From Janibacter melonis (GTDB lineage Bacteria; Actinomycetota; Actinomycetes; Actinomycetales; Dermatophilaceae), in the NCBI RefSeq assembly GCF_020567375.1, contig NZ_JAJBZM010000001.1, positions 419,396 through 483,395 on the forward strand: DNA of 64,000 nucleotides, in the 5' to 3' direction. Every line of letters starts with the position of its first letter. Positions within the stretch are counted from its first letter, which is position 1. Under the pieces are notes generated by a model. It saw nothing but the letters and a program-made list of their open reading frames with translations. It had not been told where the DNA came from and did no database searches. Shown here one piece after another: positions 44,932 to 52,603 of this stretch. The translations under genes were made by a program, and so were the position numbers.

Positions 44932-46163
44932 GGCCGTGAGCCTGCCACGTCGGGGCGCGGCACACGCAGGGTCACGGTGCACCCGGAGCCGGGCCGTGAC
45001 CTCCAGCCCGCGCTGCCACCGAGGTCGCGCACGCGTCCGGCGATCGACGACGAGCAGCCCAGACGACCCTGGTCGGCGGCCTCGGCGAGGCGCTCGTCGG
45101 TCATGCCCGCCCCGTTGTCGCGCACGGTGACGACGACCTCCTCGCCCGTGTCGTCGAGCAGGACCCAGGCCCGCGCGCCCTCCCCCGCGTGCCGCTCGAC
45201 GTTGTCGAGCGCGGCGGCCACGGCGGCGTCGATCTCGTCGACGTGGTGGGCCGGCAGCACGACCGTGCGGGCCGGCAGGACGACCTCGACGGCCGCGGTG
45301 CGTCGCTCGGCCAGCCGGCTGGCGAGGTCGGCGCGGTCGTCGTGCTCGTCACGGGACGGGGTCGCGGGGGACGTGGCGAAGGGGACGTGCCCCCGCCCGG
45401 CGCGCACGTCCGGGTGGGCCGCGTCGAGGAGCGCGGGCTCGACCCGCGTGATGAGGGTGCGCAGGGCCCGCTCCTGGTCGGCGGCGAGCTCGGCGAGGGC
45501 GAGCGACTCCCCCCCGATCTCGCGGCCCCGCCGGTTGATGAGGGCGAGGGCCTGCAGGACGCCGTCGTGCACCTGGCGCCCGATCCGCTCGCGCTCGGCG
45601 AGCCGCTCCGAGGCGGTGATCGCGGCCTCGAGGCGCACCTGCGACTCCCGGGCGAGGTTGACGGCCAGGCCGACGAGGGCGCCGAGCAGGAGGAGCAGGA
45701 CGATGTTGTGGTAGGTCAACGCGCTCTCGGGCTCGGCCTGCAGGAGGTTGGAGGCGGCGACGACGACGGCGACGAGCAGACCGCCGCGGATGCCGGAGTA
45801 CAGGGCACCGGCCATGACCGCGCTCGCCGACCAGTTCGTCGGGATCGTCGGCACCCCGCCGGCCACGGCGTCGGGGCTGTAGGCGAGGTTCGTCGCGAGG
45901 ACCGCGCCGACGGCGATCGCGGTCTCGACGACGATCGCCAGACGGGTGGGCCGGGGCAGCAGGGGCGCGACGAGCGACCACGCGAGGAGCACGAGGAGCA
46001 CGGCGACGGCCACCCACGGGGCGTCGAGGTCGGCGCGGTGGGTCCACACGACGACGCTCGCGTAGAGCAGGGACAGCAGCCGGTAGATCGCCAGGCCACG
46101 GCCCGCGGCGGAGTCGATGAGGGGCGAGGGGGCGTACCGGGTGGCCGGCACGGCGGGGGGCAC
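44928..46163 (-). CDS. Two-component sensor histidine kinase (DUF5931/MacS-like)
   Basis: A 411-residue kinase with about six transmembrane segments over residues 25-170 (DUF5931-like sensor), then a HisKA_3-type dimerisation helix with His199 in RIGRQVHDGVLQALALI, and a HATPase domain (ALDNVERHAGEGARAW; VTVRDNGAGM; GLG-like box altered to GRLGCSSSIAGRV). It phosphorylates the response regulator encoded immediately downstream. Members of this group are linked to membrane stress or morphology in Streptomyces, which is family knowledge and not shown here. Confidence 0.88.
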   Translation of the reverse strand: MPPAVPATRYAPSPLIDSAAGRGLAIYRLLSLLYASVVVWTHRADLDAPWVAVAVLLVLLAWSLVAPLLPRPTRLAIVVETAIAVGAVLATNLAYSPDAVAGGVPTIPTNWSASAVMAGALYSGIRGGLLVAVVVAASNLLQAEPESALTYHNIVLLLLLGALVGLAVNLARESQVRLEAAITASERLAERERIGRQVHDGVLQALALINRRGREIGGESLALAELAADQERALRTLITRVEPALLDAAHPDVRAGRGHVPFATSPATPSRDEHDDRADLASRLAERRTAAVEVVLPARTVVLPAHHVDEIDAAVAAALDNVERHAGEGARAWVLLDDTGEEVVVTVRDNGAGMTDERLAEAADQGRLGCSSSIAGRVRDLGGSAGWRSRPGSGCTVTLRVPRPDVAGSRP

Positions 46164-46174
46164 CTCTGCCTGCC

Positions 46175-46984
46175 TCAGGAGCCCTCGGCCCAGGGCGACG
46201 GGGTGCCCTGGGGCTGGTCGGCCGCGTCCAGGGCCTCCTCGAGCTCCTTGGCGGCCCGGCCGGGCTTGGCCGCCTCCTGCAGCTGACGCGCCCGGTTGCG
46301 GGCGCGGGTGAGCAGGCGCTCCTTCATCGCCGTCGCGTACATGTCGACGTACTCCTGCTCGGAGAGCTGCATGAGCTCGTACATGAGCTCGTCGGTCACC
46401 GAGCGCAGGACGAAGCGGTCGCCCTCCATGCCCTCGTAGCGCGAGAAGTCGAGCGGGGCCCCGATGCGCACGCCGATCCTCATGATGTTCGGGACGAGCT
46501 GGCCCGTGGGCTGGGCCTTGTCGGTGTCGATCATCGCGACCGGGATGACGGGCACCCCGGCGGTGAGGGCCATGCGGGCGACCCCCGTGCGCCCGCGGTA
46601 GAGGCGCGAGTCCGGCGAGCGGGTCCCCTCCGGGTACAGGCCGAGCAGCTCACCGCGCTCGAGCACCCGCAGGCCGGAGCGCAGCGCCGCCTCGCTCGCC
46701 TTGCCGCCGGAGCGGTCGATGGGCAGCTGGCCGACGGCCCGGAAGAAGAAGGCGGTGAGCCGGCCCTTGACCCCGGTGCCGGTGAAGTAGTCGGCCTTGG
46801 CGAGGAAGGTCACCCGTCGGTCGACCACGAGCGGCAGGAAGATCGAGTCCGAGAAGGACAGGTGGTTGCTCGCGAGGATGGCCGCGCCGTCGGCGGGGAC
46901 GTGCTCGAGCCCCTCGACCTGGGGCCGGAAGAGCACCCGGAGCAACGGGCCGAGGACGACTCGCTTGAGTATCCAGTAGAGCAA
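46175..46984 (-). CDS. plsC: 1-acyl-sn-glycerol-3-phosphate acyltransferase (PlsC family)
   Basis: Makes phosphatidic acid by acylating lysophosphatidic acid at the membrane. The 269-residue protein has the catalytic NHLSFSD (His41, Asp46; N-H-x4-D) and the substrate-binding YPEGTRSPDS (about 117-126), plus VPVIPVAMID. The start is inferred as TTG at 46984, which has GAGGGAAG about 6 nt upstream and begins the conserved LYWILKRVVLGP. A C-terminal basic helical tail is typical of actinobacterial members. Some homologues act on other acceptors. Confidence 0.87.
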   Translation of the reverse strand: MLYWILKRVVLGPLLRVLFRPQVEGLEHVPADGAAILASNHLSFSDSIFLPLVVDRRVTFLAKADYFTGTGVKGRLTAFFFRAVGQLPIDRSGGKASEAALRSGLRVLERGELLGLYPEGTRSPDSRLYRGRTGVARMALTAGVPVIPVAMIDTDKAQPTGQLVPNIMRIGVRIGAPLDFSRYEGMEGDRFVLRSVTDELMYELMQLSEQEYVDMYATAMKERLLTRARNRARQLQEAAKPGRAAKELEEALDAADQPQGTPSPWAEGS

Positions 46985-47053
46985 CGGTGCTTCCCTCCTC
47001 GTCGGCGGCTCGCACTCTACCGGCCGCTGACGCGGCGCGACGGACGTGCGACG

Positions 47054-47659
47054 ATGACAGGCGTGAGCCCGTCCTCGATGGAACCCGACGAGGTCGACGC
47101 CGCCTTCGCCGACATCGTCGCCCGGCTGGAGGCCGAGCGTGGTCCTCGTGATGCCCCTCGTGCCGATGAGGACACCGATCCCGGGCCTGCCGACGAGCAC
47201 GACGAGACCGGACGACCCGCCCCCAGCACCCCGCAGCGACCTCTCGACTACCCCCGCGCCGTCGACCCGCGCAGCTTCCGCAGCCCTCCCCCGGCGCGCG
47301 AGGCGCGTGAGGACGACGACGTCGACCCGCCCCGGCCGGCAGCGCCCGCCGTGCCCCCGACCCCGTGGCGTGCCGACGCCACCTCGGTCGTCGACGCGGT
47401 GCTCGGCGACGACGACGCCGAGCCCTTCGTGCCCGGTCCGACGGCGGCCCTGCCGCCGGCGACCGACCGCACCTTCTGGCTCGCGGTCGTCGGTCTCGTC
47501 CTCGGCCCGGTGATGCTCGTCGTCGCCGTCCTCGGGCGCGACGGTGTCTCTCCGTGGTGGGCCTGGCTCGGCATCGGTCTCATGGTCGTCGGCTTCGGCG
47601 CGCTCGTCACCCGCCTGCCGCGCGAGCGCGACGACGGCGACGACGGCGCCCGGCTCTGA
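47054..47659 (+). CDS. Actinobacterial membrane protein with long acidic N-terminus, function unknown
   Basis: A 201-residue protein. Residues 1-125 are acidic and Pro-rich, with EPDEVDAAFADIVARLEAE conserved-looking near the start. Two hydrophobic segments at about 138-160 and 165-182 (FWLAVVGLVLGPVMLVVAVL; WWAWLGIGLMVVGFGALV) follow, then an acidic end. I recognise no named family. The start may be ATG 47054, GTG 47063 or ATG 47078; none has a clear ribosome binding site. Confidence 0.65.
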   Translation: MTGVSPSSMEPDEVDAAFADIVARLEAERGPRDAPRADEDTDPGPADEHDETGRPAPSTPQRPLDYPRAVDPRSFRSPPPAREAREDDDVDPPRPAAPAVPPTPWRADATSVVDAVLGDDDAEPFVPGPTAALPPATDRTFWLAVVGLVLGPVMLVVAVLGRDGVSPWWAWLGIGLMVVGFGALVTRLPRERDDGDDGARL

Positions 47660-47664
47660 CCTCG

Positions 47665-47683
47665 CGCCGGCTCAGCCGGCGCC
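47665..47683. terminator. Small hairpin between convergent genes
   Basis: GCGCCGG and CCGGCGC flank CTCAG just beyond the 47659 stop and over the stop of the EEP gene. The stem is short and lacks a T-tract. Confidence 0.4.
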
Positions 47684-48367
47684 GGACGCGGTCGGGGCGC
47701 CCGGCACCTCGAGGTCGACCCACACGGGTCGGTGGTCGCTCGCGGCGACGAGGTCCTCGTAGAGCCACGGCACCTCCTGGTGCGGCAGCACCGTGAGGTC
47801 GGGGGTCGCGAAGACGACGTCGAGGACGCGGTCGGGCAGGTTCGCCGGGTAGGTGGGGGTGAGCGGGCTGACCACCCGCATCCGCTGGCCGAAGAGCTGC
47901 CAGGCCTGCCCGTCCTCCTGCTCGTTGAGGTCGCCCGCGAGGACCGCGGGGCCGGGGAGCGCGTCGAGCGAGGCGAGGATCTGGCGAGCGTGACGCACCC
48001 GCTCCGGGGCGTCGAGCGAGAGGTGGACGCTGACGACGCTCACGGCCGGACCGCCGAAGGGGGCGACCCGCGTCACCGCGTAGCCGCGCCGGTCCCCGCG
48101 GCGGGCGGGCAGGGGGTGGTGGGTCACCGAGAGGACCTGCGTGCGCAGGCTCGTGAGCATCGAGGTCTGCCCGCTGCGGTGGTCGCGGCCCGACCACACG
48201 AGGCCGCACCGCCGCGCGAGATCGGTGACCCGGGTGGCCACCGGCGGGATCCACGGCACCTCCTGCAGGCACAGGACGTCCGGGTCGACCGCCCGCACGG
48301 TGCGGGCCAGCGCCGCGACGTCGTCCTGCAGCGCACGCAGGTTGTACGACGCGACGCGCAGCCTCAT
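47672..48367 (-). CDS. Endonuclease/exonuclease/phosphatase (EEP) family protein
   Basis: A 231-residue metal-dependent hydrolase with the EEP motifs RVASYNLRAL (Asn9), DVLCLQEVPW (metal Glu36), VVSVHLSLD, VLAGDLNEQ and the terminal ASDHRPVWVDL (catalytic Asp-His). There is no secretion signal. It could act on DNA, phospholipid or a nucleotide; the family motif does not tell. Its ATG at 48367 overlaps the ROK kinase stop. Confidence 0.85.
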   Translation of the reverse strand: MRLRVASYNLRALQDDVAALARTVRAVDPDVLCLQEVPWIPPVATRVTDLARRCGLVWSGRDHRSGQTSMLTSLRTQVLSVTHHPLPARRGDRRGYAVTRVAPFGGPAVSVVSVHLSLDAPERVRHARQILASLDALPGPAVLAGDLNEQEDGQAWQLFGQRMRVVSPLTPTYPANLPDRVLDVVFATPDLTVLPHQEVPWLYEDLVAASDHRPVWVDLEVPGAPTASGAG

Positions 48368-49362
48368 GCCGGCCGGCCCGCCGGGCCGGGGTGGTCGAGG
48401 GAGTCCGAGGCGAGCGCGGCCGCGCCGATGAGACCGGCGTCGGGGCCGAGCGTCGCGACCTCGATGCGTGCCTGCGGGCGGTAGCCGCGCCCGGTGAGCT
48501 GGCGACCGAAGGCCTCGCGGGCCGGGCCGAGCAGCAGGTCCTGGGCCGCGCTCACCCCTCCGCCGACGACGAAGACCTCGGGGTCGATGGCCGCGGCGAG
48601 GTTGGCCATGCCGATGCCGAGCCACGTGCCGATCTCGGCGAGCAGCTCGACCGACGTGCGGTCGCCGGCCCGGGCGGCCTCGGTGATCATCGGGCCGGTG
48701 AGGTTGGCGGGGTCGCCGTCGGCGCGGGCGAGCAGGTCGCTCGCGACCGGCGAGCGGGCGCCGACGAGGCCACGCGCCTCGCGCACGAGCGCGTTGCCCG
48801 ACGAGTACTGCTCCCAGCAGCCGCGGTTGCCGCACTCGCAGCGCAGGCCGCTCGGCACGACCTGCATGTGCCCGAACTCCCCGGCGATGCCGTAGCGGCC
48901 GCGCATGAGCACGCCGTCGACGAGCAGCGCCCCGCCGATGCCGGTGCCGAGCGTGATCATCACGGCGTGGCTGGTGTCCTGGGCCACGCCGAAGCGGTGC
49001 TCGGCCCACAGGGCGGCGTTGGCGTCGTTGTCGACGGTGATCGGCAGGTGGACCCGGCGCGAGAGCGACTCGCGCAGCGGCTCGTCGCGCCACGACAGGT
49101 GCGGGGCGAAGACGACCCGGCTGCGGTCGGCCGAGACGAAGCCCGCGGCGCCGATGCCGACGGCACGCACGGCGTCGCGCTCGGTCTGGGCGAGCAGCTC
49201 CTCGACGACGGAGACGATCGCGTCCTCGACGACAGACGGGGCGGTCGAGCGGTGCGGGGTGTCGCGCCGGGTGCGCCCGACGATCGTGCCGGTCTCGTCG
49301 ACGAGCCCTCCGGAGACCTTCGTGCCGCCGATGTCGACGCCGACGGTGAGCCCGCCGCTCAT
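48364..49362 (-). CDS. ROK family sugar kinase, second of tandem pair
   Basis: A 332-residue kinase, probably glucokinase-like. GVDIGGTKVSGGLVDE is the phosphate loop, ITVDNDANAALWAEHRFG holds the catalytic Asp region, LGTGIGGALLVDG binds ATP, and GEFGHMQVVPSGLRCECGN followed by RGCWEQYSSG provides the His/Cys zinc site of ROK proteins. It is clearly paralogous to the preceding gene and coupled to it by an ATGA overlap. Substrate specificity is unproven. Confidence 0.88.
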   Translation of the reverse strand: MSGGLTVGVDIGGTKVSGGLVDETGTIVGRTRRDTPHRSTAPSVVEDAIVSVVEELLAQTERDAVRAVGIGAAGFVSADRSRVVFAPHLSWRDEPLRESLSRRVHLPITVDNDANAALWAEHRFGVAQDTSHAVMITLGTGIGGALLVDGVLMRGRYGIAGEFGHMQVVPSGLRCECGNRGCWEQYSSGNALVREARGLVGARSPVASDLLARADGDPANLTGPMITEAARAGDRTSVELLAEIGTWLGIGMANLAAAIDPEVFVVGGGVSAAQDLLLGPAREAFGRQLTGRGYRPQARIEVATLGPDAGLIGAAALASDSLDHPGPAGRPA

Positions 49363-50345
49363 GCCGCTCCCCCGGTGCGCTCGGCGAGGACGGTGCGCGC
49401 TCGGTGGGCCGCGCCGACGACCCCGGCGTCGTCACCGAGCTCGGCGAGGACGATCGAGGGCGACGGGCGGTGACCCCGCCCGATCTGGTGGCGGGCGAAG
49501 GCCGTGCGCACCGGGGCCAGGACGAGGTCACCCGCGGCGGACAGACCGCCGCCGATGACGACGAGGCGGGGGTCGAGCACGGCGCACACGGTCGCGATGC
49601 CGTGGCCGAGCCGGGTGCCGACCTCCTCGAGGAGCTCGACGCTGGCGAGGTCTCCCCCTTCGGCCAGCTCGGTGACGTCGGTGCCCTTGAGCTGTGACGC
49701 GTCTCCCCCGCAGCGTCGGCGCAGCGCCTCGCCGATCGGCGAGGCCGACTCGACGAGCTCGCGGGCCGAGCGGGTGAGCGCGCTGCCGGAGGCGTAGACC
49801 TCGAGGCAGCCACGGTTGCCGCAGCCGCAGCGCGGGCCGTCCGGGTCGAGGACGACGTGGCCGAGCTCGCCGCCGATGCCGAAGGCCCCGGTGAGCAGGC
49901 GCCCGTGCGAGACGCAGCCGCCGCCGACCCCCGTGCCGAGGGTGAGCAGGACCATGTCGTCGACGTCGCGCCCGGCGCCGAAGACGTGCTCGCCCCAGGC
50001 CGCGGCGTTCGCGTCGTTCTCGACGACGACCGGCAGGCCGACGAGGCGCTCGACCCGCTCGCCGAGGTCGACGTCGCGCCAGGCGATGTTGGGGGCGAAC
50101 CACACGTGGCCGCGGGCGCCGTCGACGAAGGCTGCGCACGCGAGACCCACCGCGGAGACCGGCTCGTCGGCGGCCGCGACGAGCTCGGCGATGACGCCGC
50201 TCGTGGCCGTGATGATGTCCTCGGTGCTGTCGGCCGGGGTCGCGACCCTCGCCCGGGCGAGGACGGCGCCGTCGGGCGCGACGAGCGCTCCGGCGATCTT
50301 CGTGCCGCCGATGTCGATGCCGATGGTCGGTGCGTGCTCGCTCAC
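49359..50345 (-). CDS. ROK family sugar kinase (glucokinase-like), first of tandem pair
   Basis: A 328-residue kinase with GIDIGGTKIAGALVAPDG, VVENDANAAAWGEHVFG, LGTGVGGGCVSHG, and the zinc site GGELGHVVLDPDGPRCGCGN plus RGCLEVYASG. Spacing and motifs agree with actinobacterial ROK glucokinases such as GlkA of Streptomyces, whose gene neighbours (SRPBCC, ArsA-like, acyl-CoA ligase) resemble those here. The GTG at 50345 overlaps the small upstream gene by 4 nt. A linker EGGD near residue 225 again uses a CGAAGGGGG motif. Confidence 0.9.
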   Translation of the reverse strand: MSEHAPTIGIDIGGTKIAGALVAPDGAVLARARVATPADSTEDIITATSGVIAELVAAADEPVSAVGLACAAFVDGARGHVWFAPNIAWRDVDLGERVERLVGLPVVVENDANAAAWGEHVFGAGRDVDDMVLLTLGTGVGGGCVSHGRLLTGAFGIGGELGHVVLDPDGPRCGCGNRGCLEVYASGSALTRSARELVESASPIGEALRRRCGGDASQLKGTDVTELAEGGDLASVELLEEVGTRLGHGIATVCAVLDPRLVVIGGGLSAAGDLVLAPVRTAFARHQIGRGHRPSPSIVLAELGDDAGVVGAAHRARTVLAERTGGAA

Positions 50346-50608
50346 GAGGTCATCCTGCCGTGGTCGGGGAGGTCCTCGTCACGCACGGGCACGACCACGC
50401 GCGCGCGAGGGGGGCGGGGCGGGGGCTCGGTGCCCTCGCCGAGGAGGTGGGCGACACCCTCGCCGGCGAGGACGAGGCCCGCGAGGACGCGGTCGGCGCT
50501 CGCCGGGTCGACGCGCCGCAGGCGGTCGAGCAGGTCGTCGGCGTCGGCCGCGCGCACCTGCTCGAGCAGCGCCTCGAGGATCCCGGCGAGCGGGTCGGGC
50601 GCGCTCAT
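50342..50608 (-). CDS. Small hypothetical protein between ArsA-like and ROK genes
   Basis: An 88-residue protein with a predicted helical N-terminus (DPLAGILEALLEQVRAADAD, then DLLDRLRRVDP) and a Pro/Arg-rich C-terminus. It overlaps both neighbours by ATGA, which supports it being real. I recognise no family and assign no function. Confidence 0.6.
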   Translation of the reverse strand: MSAPDPLAGILEALLEQVRAADADDLLDRLRRVDPASADRVLAGLVLAGEGVAHLLGEGTEPPPRPPRARVVVPVRDEDLPDHGRMTS

Positions 50609-51612
50609 CGCGGCCACACGCTCTCGTCGGGCTCGAGCTCGACGGTGAGGACGCCGGCGCGCATGCTCGCGTCGACGACCCGGCACCGGCGGTGCAGCGG
50701 GCTCAGACGGGTGCACCGGCTGCGCCGGCCGGCCGTGACGACGAGGTCGTCGTCCTCGCGCTCGAGGGTGATGTCGCGCGCGGTGAGCCCGGGCAGGGAC
50801 AGCCGCAGGACGAAGGGGGACGCCTCCCCCGCCGCACCGGCGGCACCGGCGGCATCCGGCGCGGCGGCCGCCGCACCGTCAGGGTCCGGCGCGCCCGCCG
50901 CCGAGGCGTCGGGTGACGACCCGTCGTGTCTCGAGCCGTCCCGGGCCGGGTCCATGGCCTGGTCCACGGCCGCGGTGGGGTCGGCGACCCGGCGGCCCAT
51001 GAGGGCGAGCGCCAGCGCGAGCTCGGCGGTGCGGCCGGCCTCGACGAGCCCGTCGGCGGGCAGGTGGTGGACGGTCGCGTCGCCGCACAGCCGGGCGTCG
51101 AGGAGGTCCATGAGGTGGGTGACGGCGCGCAGCGCGTCGATCGTCGCGGCCGGTGGGCGGGGCAGCCCGATGCCGGCCGGGGCGACGACGGCGTCCCAGC
51201 GGGCGACGAGGGGCACGAGGGAGCGCGCGAGGCGGGCTGCGCGGTCGGGCAGGGCGACGAGACGGGCCGGGTCGCTGCCGGGGGGCACGAGGAGCACGAC
51301 GTCCTCGAGGTCCTCGCCCGGGGCGCTGGCGAGCACCGCCGCGGCCCCGAGCAGGGCGAGCAGGTCGCCGTCGCGCAGCACGGCGGTGAGGTCGCGGACG
51401 ACCTCGCCGGGCAGCTCGGCGGCGAGCAGCAGGTCCTCGGCGCTCGTCGTGAGCACGGCGAGGGCTGCCGGCGCGTGGTCGCGGGCGTCCTCGTGGATGC
51501 TGTCGTCGCCCCAGGTGAGGACCCGGGCGCCCGGACGGCGCGCCACGAGGTCGGCGACGAGCACCCGTCGTCGGGGCTCGTCGCCACCGGTGACGAGGTG
51601 CAGCGCGCTCAC
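50605..51612 (-). CDS. ArsA/Get3-like protein with C-terminal HSP20 domain, lacking the P-loop
   Basis: A 335-residue protein. The C-terminal 80 residues (FVLRLSLPGLTARDITLERE, then DDDLVVTAGRRSRCTRLSPL) match the alpha-crystallin-like domain attached to actinobacterial ArsA-type ATPases. The middle part (PPGSDPARLVALPDRAARLA; LPADGLVEAGRTAELALALAL) is ArsA-like, but the N-terminus MSALHLVTGGDEPRRRVLVA has no GxxGxGK[ST] P-loop, so ATP hydrolysis is unlikely. A 50-residue Ala/Asp/Gly-rich linker separates the parts. It is co-transcribed with the SRPBCC gene upstream. Confidence 0.72.
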   Translation of the reverse strand: MSALHLVTGGDEPRRRVLVADLVARRPGARVLTWGDDSIHEDARDHAPAALAVLTTSAEDLLLAAELPGEVVRDLTAVLRDGDLLALLGAAAVLASAPGEDLEDVVLLVPPGSDPARLVALPDRAARLARSLVPLVARWDAVVAPAGIGLPRPPAATIDALRAVTHLMDLLDARLCGDATVHHLPADGLVEAGRTAELALALALMGRRVADPTAAVDQAMDPARDGSRHDGSSPDASAAGAPDPDGAAAAAPDAAGAAGAAGEASPFVLRLSLPGLTARDITLEREDDDLVVTAGRRSRCTRLSPLHRRCRVVDASMRAGVLTVELEPDESVWPR

Positions 51613-51628
51613 CCCCGGTCGGCCCCGG

Positions 51629-52075
51629 TCAGGCCTCGCACCGCTTCTTGAGGTCCTTGAGCGCGGTGTCGGTGATGACCTTCGCGGCCTTGCGCTTGAT
51701 CATCCCGAGCATCGGGATGGTGACGTCGACGAGCAGGTCGTAGGTCACCCGGGTCATGCCCTCGCCCTCGTCCTCGAGCGTGTAGGAGCCGTCCATCGCC
51801 TTGAGGATCGTCGCCTCGACGAGGGTCCACGACGCGACGCCCAGGCCTGCCTCGTCGACGTCCCACGAGTAGTCGAGCGTGTAGGTGTCCTTGATCGGGC
51901 TGGCGTCGAGGCGGAAGCGAGCCCGGTCGGGCCACCCGTCGCCGTCCTCGGAGAGGATCTCGACCTCCCTGATCTCCTTGGCCCACTGCGGGTAGGCCTC
52001 GAGGTCGGCGATGACGTCGAGGACCTCGCCCGCGGGGGCCTGGATGACGATCGTCGAGCGGGTGCTGTCTGCCAT
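51629..52075 (-). CDS. SRPBCC family protein
   Basis: A 148-residue START/Bet v1-fold protein: TIVIQAPAGEVLDVIADLEA, YPQWAKEIREVEILS and MTRVTYDLLVDVTIPMLGM are the usual coenzyme Q-binding/cyclase family blocks. It probably binds a lipid or other hydrophobic molecule. It lies 16 nt before the ArsA-like gene and near an acyl-CoA ligase. No function is established. Confidence 0.83.
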   Translation of the reverse strand: MADSTRSTIVIQAPAGEVLDVIADLEAYPQWAKEIREVEILSEDGDGWPDRARFRLDASPIKDTYTLDYSWDVDEAGLGVASWTLVEATILKAMDGSYTLEDEGEGMTRVTYDLLVDVTIPMLGMIKRKAAKVITDTALKDLKKRCEA

Positions 52076-52085
52076 GGCGGCGAGA

Positions 52086-52463
52086 CTACCCGGCGCTCTG
52101 CGCCCGTCCCTCGATCTCGTCCTTGACCTCGTGGACGAGCCGTTTCCACCCCACCGTGTGGTCCCGGGCGAGGGTCGCCGGCGAGCGCCACGGGTGCCTG
52201 CCCGTGCCGCGGACGTAGTGGTGCACGAGGGTCCCGCCGGGCACCGGCTCGAGCCAGATCTCCATGCTCCCGACGAGCCTGCCCGTCGAGACCCAGCGCA
52301 CCCCCTTCGGCCCGCGGTCCTCGACCTCGCCGACCCCGCACCCCCGCGGCCAGCCCGTCGCGCCCGGGTCCGGCAGGCCCCGCGCGTCGAGGGCGGCGCG
52401 GACGTCCTCGGCGGCCCCCCGCACGAAGGTGTCGTCGACGACGTCGACCCGGCCGACCCGCAT
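52086..52463 (-). CDS. Second SRPBCC (polyketide cyclase-like) protein
   Basis: A 125-residue protein: VDVVDDTFVRGAAEDVRAAL starts the fold, and GSMEIWLEPVPGGTLVHHYV is a middle strand pair. The ATG at 52463 has GGGAGGACGCG immediately upstream, the best ribosome binding site in the region. An in-frame GTG at 52571 would give 161 residues but would leave only 32 nt for divergent promoters with the acyl-CoA ligase gene, so the shorter form is favoured. Function unknown. Confidence 0.75.
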   Translation of the reverse strand: MRVGRVDVVDDTFVRGAAEDVRAALDARGLPDPGATGWPRGCGVGEVEDRGPKGVRWVSTGRLVGSMEIWLEPVPGGTLVHHYVRGTGRHPWRSPATLARDHTVGWKRLVHEVKDEIEGRAQSAG

Positions 52464-52603
52464 CGCGTCCTCCCACCTCGTGCGCCACGTGCCCGGCCAG
52501 GGGTGGACCTCGTCACCATCTGCCGAGTCTGCTGTCGAGGACGCTACCCACTGGTCTAGGTTGAGGCCCACACCCTGACGCCGTCGTCGACGAAGGAGAT
52601 CCC

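Noticed and set aside
52464-52571. Longer form of the second SRPBCC protein starting at GTG 52571
   Set aside because: It would leave almost no room for divergent promoters, whereas ATG 52463 has a strong GGGAGG ribosome binding site.
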